Shown: positions 7,169-14,000 of the stretch, piece after piece
Numbering within the stretch: position 1 is the first letter of the stretch
How the letters are laid out: every line of letters starts with the position of its first letter
Assembly: GCA_938041635.1 (NCBI GenBank)
Contig: CALIAD010000026.1
Location: forward strand, 1-16,373
Length of the DNA stretch: 16,373 nucleotides
Direction: 5' to 3'
Source of the DNA: an uncultured Atopobium sp.
Lineage (GTDB): Bacteria > Actinomycetota > Coriobacteriia > Coriobacteriales > Atopobiaceae
Program-made: the position numbers and the translations under genes
The notes under the pieces: generated by a model
The model's database searches: none
The model's input: the letters and a program-made list of their open reading frames with translations, nothing else
Told to the model about the DNA's origin: nothing

Positions 7169-7492
7169 ATGTACAGTCCTACAAAACTTGTTGATTCCTT
7201 TGTTATTTCCGGTCTTCCCTACTACGACGCCCCTCTTATTTTTGATCAGCTTAAACTTGGTTCAGATCTAACCATTGTTCCTGAACGCGATAACCCTTAC
7301 GATCCTGAAGCTCTTGCTCTGTACTCTAATGACCATAAGCTGGGCTTTGTTCCTAGAGAAAGCAATTCTCTCTGGAGTACTTTGCTCTTCTATGGACATC
7401 AAAACATTGTTACCTGCAAGATTACGCAACTCAGTGATCACCATGGTCATCTTCTCGTTAAAGCAGGTCTTTACGTCATTGATGCTCGCTAA
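7169..7492 (+). CDS. Stand-alone HIRAN-domain protein
   Basis: A 107-aa protein made almost entirely of one HIRAN domain. Matching blocks are FVISGLPYYD (residues 11-20), LKLGSDLTIVPERDNPYDPEALALY (28-52, the hallmark DNPYDPxA), KLGFVPRESN (57-66) and VTCKITQLSD near 81-90. HIRAN domains, first described in Rad5/HLTF-type remodellers, bind DNA 3' ends or damaged DNA; bacterial stand-alone copies are largely uncharacterised. The start is the ATG at 7169 behind AAGGAGG (7157-7163); the longer frame reaching back to 6998 is rejected. It converges on the WYL regulator 55 bases downstream. A dyad at its promoter is shared with the WYL upstream region, suggesting common control, which is inferred. 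Confidence 0.8.
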   Translation: MYSPTKLVDSFVISGLPYYDAPLIFDQLKLGSDLTIVPERDNPYDPEALALYSNDHKLGFVPRESNSLWSTLLFYGHQNIVTCKITQLSDHHGHLLVKAGLYVIDAR

Positions 7493-7508
7493 TTGGTACT
7501 CGTGAACT

Positions 7509-7536
7509 GTCCGGTTTAGCCCGTCCGTTTTAGCCC
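7509..7536. repeat. Two-copy 14-bp tandem repeat between convergent genes
   Basis: GTCCGGTTTAGCCC (7509-7522) and GTCCGTTTTAGCCC (7523-7536) differ at one base. A decayed third copy (GTC..GCCGTTTAGC, 7537-7552) reaches into the stop region of the WYL gene. The gap has no clear hairpin terminator. Confidence 0.65.
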
Positions 7537-7547
7537 GTCTTCGCCGT

Positions 7548-8543
7548 TTAGCTAGTCCCTTTCTGTGTTTGGTAGCTCTGAAGAATTCCGCTCAAGTACT
7601 CTTGGTATTTCTGCCTGGTCTTCTTTGGAGCTACCAGTTCTATATCTGTTCCAAATGTTGCAAGCCAACCATAAAACGTTGGAGCTTCCATTACAGAAAC
7701 ATGTACGTCAGCTGTAGTTCCATCAGAACTTGGATTGTTCAAAATAATGTTTTTGCCAAAACGGTCGTACACCGAGCACATCACGCGCTCATTAACACGA
7801 AGTGTGACCTCAACAACCTCGCCCGAGTACATACCAAAAACACGCTCTTGATATTTATCTATATCAAACTGCTTAATCTGCTCGTTAACCGTGGCGTCAG
7901 CATCAGAGACCTCAAGTCTAAACATGCGGTCCACGCGATAATTGACAAAGTTTTGATGCTTATCGTTCCACACAATAAGATAGTAGAAATCGTCAATATA
8001 CGTAAGTTGAACAGGCGTTTCTTCTCTTACGGGAAGCTCTTCAATAACCTTATCTTTAAAGCCCTTCTTGCGATACTTAAATGAGACCTTTTTCTTCTGC
8101 AAAAGAGCTGTTTGAATAGCATTAAGAGCATAAAACACAGACTCATTTTGCGACTTAATACGACCCTCAACATGGATACGCTTCTTCAGCGTGTCGGAGG
8201 TAGACTTTCCACCCAGCTCACCGATAAGACTCACCAGATTATTTGCTTTACGTTCTGTCAAAAACTTTGACGACTGCACAGCATCTGCCATCAACATGAG
8301 CTCTTCAGCCTGAAACTTCCTGGTTGCCAGGCCGTATTCAACAGGATGGCGCTGGTAAGACTGAATGTCGTAACCAAAATTCTGCAGCGATTTGATGTCA
8401 TCGTAGAGTGTTTTACGTTCCACGCTTAGCCCGCGCTCTGCGAGCTTTTCAATAAGCTGAGGTGTGCTCAGGCCATGATCGTCATCAGTTTCTTCCTCAA
8501 AAATTTTTACGAGGTGCAAGCAGCGGGTCTTCTCGCTTGGCAT
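7548..8543 (-). CDS. WYL-domain transcriptional regulator (winged helix + WYL + WCX)
   Basis: A 331-aa DNA-binding regulator. An N-terminal winged helix (~8-66) has a helix-turn-helix around LSTPQLIEKLAERGLSVERK and TLYDDIKSLQNFGYDI. A WYL domain (~135-212) includes the FYYLIVWNDKHQNFVNYRVD strand pair, and a C-terminal WCX domain (~240-322) includes TFYGWLATFGTDIELVAP. WYL domains sense ligands, often nucleic acids, and control DNA-damage or defence genes in several bacteria. The frame is open up to 8699, but the HTH begins right after the ATG at 8543, which has GGAGG at 8548-8552 (4-base spacing). The longer version would translate through a palindrome and overlap the methyltransferase stop. 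The dyad at 8574-8601 suggests autoregulation, inferred. Confidence 0.85.
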   Translation of the reverse strand: MPSEKTRCLHLVKIFEEETDDDHGLSTPQLIEKLAERGLSVERKTLYDDIKSLQNFGYDIQSYQRHPVEYGLATRKFQAEELMLMADAVQSSKFLTERKANNLVSLIGELGGKSTSDTLKKRIHVEGRIKSQNESVFYALNAIQTALLQKKKVSFKYRKKGFKDKVIEELPVREETPVQLTYIDDFYYLIVWNDKHQNFVNYRVDRMFRLEVSDADATVNEQIKQFDIDKYQERVFGMYSGEVVEVTLRVNERVMCSVYDRFGKNIILNNPSSDGTTADVHVSVMEAPTFYGWLATFGTDIELVAPKKTRQKYQEYLSGILQSYQTQKGTS

Positions 8544-8568
8544 ACTGCCTCCGAAGTCTAGCTCCAAT

Positions 8569-8601
8569 AAAAAACTCCTGTCCATTTTAGTGGACAGGAG
8601 T
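8569..8601 (-). terminator. Terminator of the methyltransferase gene, possibly also WYL operator
   Basis: ACTCCTGTCCA (8574-8584) and TGGACAGGAGT (8591-8601) form a perfect 11-bp stem with a 6-base loop. On the minus strand the stem runs into T6 (8574-8569), a canonical Rho-independent terminator for the 8677-9804 gene. It ends only ~26 bases before the WYL start. The minus-strand loop region reads TAAAAT (8584-8589), a possible -10 for the WYL gene. The inner TGTCCA-N6-TGGACA matches the dyad at 7097-7114. Confidence 0.7.
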
Positions 8602-8676
8602 CGAGAAAAACGTATGGTCAGAAACTCTTCGGTAAACGGCATGTAAATCGCAGACAAGCCGTAAATAAACTGATAT

Positions 8677-9804
8677 TTAGCCCCAAACCTCTTCGGCAAT
8701 TTCTTTTACAAGCGCAATCTTTGCCCACTGCTCATCTTCGGTGAGCTTGTTACCAATCTCGCAGCTTGCAAAGCCGCACTGGGGAGAAAGACAGAGGTTC
8801 TCCAGAGGTACGTACTGAGCTGCCTCATAAATACGCTCAATAACCTTGGCTTTCTCTTCCAGCTGGGCGTGCTTGGTGGTGATCAGACCAAGCACAACTT
8901 TTTTACCAGCTGGAACAGAAGCCAGGGGCTTAAAGCCGCCGGAGCGATGATCATCAAATTCTAAGAAGAAAGCGTTTACGTGCTCTTGAGCAAGAAGAGC
9001 ATCGGCCACATCGTCATAGCCGCCCTCGCAAGCCCAGGTACTATGGAAGTTGCCACGACAAACGTGTGTGTTAATAGTCAGGTCAGCTGGAGCTGCATCA
9101 AGAACGCGGTTATTAATCTCCAAGAGCAGTGCTTTAATCCTCTTAAGACCCTTCTGGTCAGCGCCAAAGAAAAGCTCTGCACGTGGGTCAACCAGCACGC
9201 CCCATGAGCAGTCATCAAGCTGAAGATTACGACAGCCTGCAGCATATACCTGCTTAATAAACGCACCGTAGCCAGCAACAATATCTTCAAGAAGGTCCTG
9301 GTCGTTGGCATAGTACTTGTTAGTCTGCTCGCTATTCATGGGCATAATGAACTGCTCAATAAACTGTGCAGGTGCAGGAATAGTAAGCTTGGCAACGGTT
9401 GTCTCGTCCTCAAACTGCTGAACAAAGCGGAAATGCTCTATAAAAGGATGCTCTTTAATGAGCTCCACTTTTCCTACGAGGAAGGTGTCGTCAATCTCTG
9501 CAGTCTCATCGTGGAAAGGCAGTCCAGTATTAGTTGGCGCATGGCCAATACCTTCAAACGCCCACATAAAATCAAGGTGCCAGGTTGCACGTCTAAACTC
9601 ACCATCAGTGATGACTTTAAGGCCTGCCTGTTTCTCCTTTTGGATAAGCTCTGTAATAGCTTTGTCCTCTACTTGCTTGAGCTCGTATGCATCAATCTGA
9701 CCTTTTTCAAACTGAATACGAGCCTGCTTAAGATTCTCTGGACGAAGAAAGCTACCAACAACATCAAAGCGATGTGGAGTAGTTTTATCATTTTTGATTG
9801 CCAT
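8677..9804 (-). CDS. Core MetE/YxjG-type methyltransferase (cobalamin-independent methionine synthase family)
   Basis: A 375-aa enzyme equal in length to the C-terminal catalytic half of MetE and similar to B. subtilis YxjG/YxjH. All four zinc ligands of MetE are recognisable: H247 and C249 (NTHVCRGNF), E282 (FFLEFDD) and C343 (LSPQCGFAS). Other family blocks are VGSFLRP (16-22), ITDGEFRR (65-72) and LQLDDCSW (194-201). Zn activates a thiol, normally homocysteine, for methyl transfer to give methionine. The N-terminal MetE half used for folate binding is absent, so the methyl donor is uncertain. ATG at 9804 with AAGGGG; own promoter at 9836-9864. No S-box or other riboswitch fits in the 101-base gap upstream. 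A strong terminator follows. Confidence 0.85.
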   Translation of the reverse strand: MAIKNDKTTPHRFDVVGSFLRPENLKQARIQFEKGQIDAYELKQVEDKAITELIQKEKQAGLKVITDGEFRRATWHLDFMWAFEGIGHAPTNTGLPFHDETAEIDDTFLVGKVELIKEHPFIEHFRFVQQFEDETTVAKLTIPAPAQFIEQFIMPMNSEQTNKYYANDQDLLEDIVAGYGAFIKQVYAAGCRNLQLDDCSWGVLVDPRAELFFGADQKGLKRIKALLLEINNRVLDAAPADLTINTHVCRGNFHSTWACEGGYDDVADALLAQEHVNAFFLEFDDHRSGGFKPLASVPAGKKVVLGLITTKHAQLEEKAKVIERIYEAAQYVPLENLCLSPQCGFASCEIGNKLTEDEQWAKIALVKEIAEEVWG

Positions 9805-9835
9805 AATGACCCCTTAGAACTGCTTACGAGAAACC

Positions 9836-9864
9836 AGTATGACAATCAGCACTTCACTTGTGAA
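9836..9864 (-). promoter_or_regulatory. Promoter of the MetE-like gene
   Basis: Minus strand TTCACA (9859-9864; 5/6 to TTGACA), 17-base spacer, CATACT (9836-9841; 4/6). Initiation near 9829 would leave a ~25-base leader carrying AAGGGG before the ATG at 9804. A TTCAC-TT-GTGAA palindrome (9853-9864) covers the -35 and may be a regulator site. Confidence 0.5.
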
Positions 9865-9905
9865 ATACAAATACTTAACTAATTCATATAGCTAAAACCT
9901 ATATC

Positions 9906-10550
9906 TTAACGTTTACCGTTCCACTCATCTAAGAACTGGTCAACATACTCACGCATGTACTTCTCGCGAGCTTTTCCTAGCTCTTTGCCACTGCGCGTAT
10001 TCATCATGTCTGCCAGTAAAAAGAGTTTCTCGTAGAAGTGGTTAAGCGACGTTGATTTGTGTGAGTGATACTCCTCGCCGCTCATATTAAGGGTCGGTGG
10101 TTCGTCCGGGTCATACATACCACGACCGTGACTTCCGCCATAAGCAAAGGTGCGTGCAATGCCAACTGCTCCAAGTGCGTCCAGGCGATCTGCGTCTTGA
10201 ACACACATACCCTCAAGCGTTGAAGGAACTACCGAGTCTGTTCCCGAGAAAGAAACCTCATCGATTGCGGTACAAATTGCCTGGATAGTAGCCTCGTTGA
10301 CAGCATGCTGGCGCAGAAAACCAACGGCCCTATCCTTATGCTCATGCGTCTCTGGAGAAAGCTTGATGTCATCTACATCGTGCAAAAGTGCAGCAAGGGC
10401 AACAATCTCTTGATTTGCCCCCTCCTCTTGCGCAATTCTTACAGCCATTTTGTACACACGCAACGTGTGGAAGTAGTCGTGGCCACTAAAATCTGTGGAG
10501 AAGACCTCTTTTACAAAGTCCAAAGCGTCATCGATAATTTTTGAGTCCAT
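9906..10550 (-). CDS. HD-domain phosphohydrolase (YedJ-like)
   Basis: A 214-aa cytoplasmic HD superfamily protein. The metal-binding residues are visible in order: H28 (GHDYFHTLRVY), H57-D58 (ALLHDVDD) and the QDADRLDALGAVGIARTF block (D119-D124). The family-specific YGGSHGRGMYDP and HFYEKLF..MNTRSGKE blocks match E. coli YedJ-like proteins. HD enzymes hydrolyse phosphate esters, often nucleotides, with divalent metal; the substrate is unknown. The frame opens at a GTG at 10586, but the predicted transcription start is about there. I therefore prefer the ATG at 10550, which has GGGGAG upstream, although with only about two bases of spacing. No terminator separates it from the MetE-like gene downstream, so some read-through is likely. 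Confidence 0.8.
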   Translation of the reverse strand: MDSKIIDDALDFVKEVFSTDFSGHDYFHTLRVYKMAVRIAQEEGANQEIVALAALLHDVDDIKLSPETHEHKDRAVGFLRQHAVNEATIQAICTAIDEVSFSGTDSVVPSTLEGMCVQDADRLDALGAVGIARTFAYGGSHGRGMYDPDEPPTLNMSGEEYHSHKSTSLNHFYEKLFLLADMMNTRSGKELGKAREKYMREYVDQFLDEWNGKR

Positions 10551-10588
10551 AACTCCCCGCTCAACACATTCAAACGTATCTCTCACGT

Positions 10589-10618
10589 ATTATTTGCGCA
10601 AATTGCGCATCCTCTTAA
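10589..10618 (-). promoter_or_regulatory. Promoter of the HD gene with dyad in the spacer
   Basis: Minus strand TTAAGA (10613-10618), 18-base spacer, AATAAT (10589-10594). The spacer is filled by TGCGCAA-A-TTGCGCA (10595-10609), a perfect 7-bp inverted repeat and candidate operator. Initiation near 10582 supports the downstream ATG start at 10550. Confidence 0.45.
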
Positions 10619-10828
10619 CTGTCTTTTTCTTAGTGTACACAGTCTCTCTTGCTTGAGAATTTTGAAGCTCAAGTTTCATGAAATTGTTAACTATCCGGCT
10701 TCCGCTATTCAGTTTCCGAATAACTCACATTTGTCTTAAAAATTAATACATTTCTATTGCAATTTTTATCCGTTGCACGTTTATGACAAATGTCGAGAAA
10801 ATCGTCAAAAATAGAGCAATTCAAATGC

Positions 10829-11030
10829 CATTTTTCGACGCATCAAATATTTTGGTTAAATTATTTATATAACATGAGGTAAAGGCATTTTTTGAAATGT
10901 ATTCAAACTATAAAAATCGCTGGTTGGGATAATAATTTTTATCAAAATAATGTATAATTATCTTTACGAAAAATGCTCTAAATCTGTACCGTTTATTTCT
11001 ATTGTGCTTCTCGTGATTTGTCATTTTTCG
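10829..11030. repeat. Repeated CATTTTTCG motif cluster
   Basis: Exact copies at 10829-10837 (+), 10967-10975 (-, read CGAAAAATG) and 11022-11030 (+), plus a one-mismatch copy at 10886-10894 (+, CATTTTTTG). They flank the TATAAT at 10953. Candidate binding sites of an unidentified regulator. Confidence 0.55.
10953..10958 (+). promoter_or_regulatory. Putative -10 of the surface protein gene
   Basis: A perfect TATAAT. No good -35 lies 16-18 bases upstream (AT-rich DNA only), so it may need an activator. Initiation near 10965 would give a leader of about 105 bases. Confidence 0.45.
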
Positions 11031-11070
11031 CACAAGATTTAATTGCAAATTTTGTTGGGGTATTTACTAT

Positions 11071-14000
11071 TTGTTTGTGGCAGATATGGAAAGAAAAAAT
11101 AAGAACTTTGCAGGTAAAGGTGCTAAGACAGCTATGTCTTTGGTGCTTGCGCTCTCGCTGGTTCCTTCTTCAGCATTAGCAGAGATTGCTAGCACTCAAG
11201 AGGTAACTCAGACGCAAGAAGTTGCAGCAACTCAAACAAGCGATGCAACTGCTTCTACTTCAGAAGCAACAGCAGAAACCTCAACTGAAACTACCACTAA
11301 CGCAGAAGCCGCTTCCAACCAGCAGACTTCTGAGCAAGCTACCGCTCCAACAGAAAGATCTTCTCGCCGTGTTAGAAGAAGTGTTACAGATACCTCAACT
11401 GAGCTTTGGGTTGACGGAACTAACGGTGATGACGCCAATGATGGCTCCAGTGCTTCTGCACTTAAATCATTAAGTAAGGCACTTGAGCTTCAGACTGCAA
11501 ACCCTACCATTACTACCATCTATCTCAAGGGTAATCTTTCACTAAGCTCAACGGTAACTATTCCATCAGGCGTAACACTAAACATTGCATCTGATGGCGC
11601 AACGGTTACCGGATCTGGCAATAGCATCGACGGTATTGTTCTTGCAAGTGGTGCAACTCTCACTGGTACCGGTACTCTTACTATGTCTGGTTTTAAGACT
11701 GCTCTCACCGCACAGGCCGGCTCTACTATTACTGATGGTAATTACGTCTTTAAGAATAATGCTGGTGAAAGTGGTTCTTGTGGTATTTCTCTTGCGGGCA
11801 CCGTTAAAGGTTCCACTAACAAGAACAGCGTCACTATTACTGCTGACGATAAGAGCAATACCGACTTCTATGAGTCTGGCATCACTTTTGAAAATGCAAC
11901 TATCTCTGTAACATCACAAGCACGAACTTGGTTTGACGCTCGTGACCTTAACCTGAAAAACGCAGATCTTACGGTTGAAGGCTTTGGTCAGACTTTCTAC
12001 GTTAATAAACTTAATATGACTGACTCTACGCTGACCATTAATCCTTCATGGTACGGCGCTACGGGTATGACCATTCAGGAAACTTCTAATATTGTTAACT
12101 CCACCATCAATGCAAATGCTGGCTCAACTTCTGGCATTTCTGTTGGTGTTGCTGGAGGAACTGTAAACGTTACTAACTCAACCCTTAACTTCACTAACGG
12201 CGGAACCGGCGGCCTTAACGTCAAGACCGGTGACGTCATCATTAACAACTCCACCATTAAGGGAGACGGTCGTAACTCAGGCGCTCTCTTTGGTGCACAG
12301 ACTAACGGCTCCATCCAGTTCACCGGAAACAGCCTGGTAGAAACCCCTGCTACCAAGAACTCCGATAACGGCGCTGGTCAGACTCGTCAAAACTACAACG
12401 TTGTTGGCGGTTCGTATCTGCTCAAATATGCACCTAACTACAACAGCAGCCTTGGCAGCACTATCCCTACAAACGGAGCAACTAACGGCAACGAGGCACT
12501 CTCGCTCTTTACCCTTGCTGATTCATCAACTAACTCTCTGAGCCTTATTAATGCTAACGGAGCAACCTATACCTACCCAGTTGCTAACGCTTCAAGCGAT
12601 GGTCAGAAGCACGTCTGGGCACCTGCTGCAACCGTCACCTTTAACCTCAATACCCCAGGCGTTACCGACATCGATCCAACGTTTGCTGATGGTACTACTG
12701 CTAACAAAACTGCTCTTGCTATGCGCGGCAACTCTCTTGCAACCACTTCTTCTGTGGCAGGGGGTACAACTACTCTTCCTGCAGATCCTTATGCAAGCGG
12801 CCAGGAATTTGATGGTTGGTACTACATTGATGGCTCCGGTACTGAGCAGCGATTTACTGCAGACACGCCAGTCAACTCTAATATGGTTGTCTATCCACAC
12901 TGGAGAGCTAACACCTCATCGCTTTACGTTAGGTACCATAATGGCAATGGCGTCTCTGTTATTGACCGCGTTGCTACTAACGCTAGCCGTACCGTAACGG
13001 TTCGCTCTGACGCTGAGGTCAACAACCTCGACAATAACTTCAATATTGCAGGTAAAACCTTCAAGCGCTGGACCACCCAGACAAACGGTGCTGGCGATGA
13101 GGTTGCAGCCAACTCCAACCTGGCTGTTCCTGCAGGTACCGATACTGTTGATTTGTATGCAGACTGGGAGGAGCAGCACCTTACCGTGTCCTTCTCGGCA
13201 AATGGTGGTACCTTCTCTGCAAACAGCGTGTTTAAGCAGAATCCAAACGTCTTTGACATCACCACCGATGCAAACGGTGGAGAGGTTGCTACTATCAAAA
13301 CTCATCCAACCGTTGCTGAGCAGACTACTATTAACGCTCTTCTACAGAATCTCAGTGGCAATACTTTGACCACAGATACTGCTGGAATTGCAAGCTCAAC
13401 CAGCACCAACACTAATACCGCTTATACAGAGATTGCAACACTAGAGAATTATCTTCTGGACAACGCAGAAACCCCTGTAACGTTCTTTGGTTTTGTTGTT
13501 GGTCACAACTACCACTACTGGTTCACTGATGCTGCAGGTAACTCTCCTGCAACCATCAACGGCGGCGCAACGCTTACTAACGATGTCACCTACTACCTCA
13601 AGTGGAAAGAAGATCCTTCCATCCAGAGAGTAGAGCTTACCAGCGATCTTCCTGCAGATATGTGGAGCGATTCTCAGAGCAACACCACCCAGATCAAGGA
13701 AGTTTCTAACGATAAGAGCTTCAGTCTTACAGGCGCTATCGATGCAACTTCTGTCATCAATCAGATGAGCGCCTTTGAGAATGGCATTGCTGGCGGCCTT
13801 GACGACCTAACCAAGATCACGCTTTCTGGCATCACTTCTACCTTTACCGCCAAGCTTACGCTTCCTGCTGGCGTTGTTGTCCCAGCTAATCCAACGGTAA
13901 CCACCTCCGGCCTTGGTGACCTCTTTGAGGTTTCTAACGTCTCTGTTAACGGCCAGGAAGTTACCGTTACCCTGAAGCTTAAGGGCACGTACACCAACTA

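Larger units (their letters stand above)
10619..11070. other. AT-rich non-coding gap before the surface protein gene
   Basis: About 450 bases without a credible gene. It holds a CTTGAG/CTCAAG hairpin (10652-10673), a wide ACATTTGTC/GACAAATGT inverted repeat (10727-10735 and 10785-10793), four CATTTTTCG-type motifs, and a consensus TATAAT at 10953-10958. The length suggests a regulated promoter with a long leader for the surface protein. Confidence 0.6.

Noticed and set aside
7509..7552. Possible CRISPR array from the GTCCG-TTTTAGCCC units
   Set aside because: Units are contiguous, have no spacers, and there are no cas genes.
7569..8084. Plus-strand frame of 171 codons opposite the WYL gene
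   Set aside because: Shadow of the WYL coding sequence; composition is Cys/Ile/Lys-rich and without motifs.
8544..8699. N-terminal extension of the WYL regulator
   Set aside because: It would overlap the methyltransferase stop and translate through a strong hairpin; the winged helix starts right after the ATG at 8543.
9882..9904. AT-rich hairpin ATATAG/CTATAT as terminator of the HD gene
   Set aside because: Six A-T-dominated pairs with no T-run; too weak to call.
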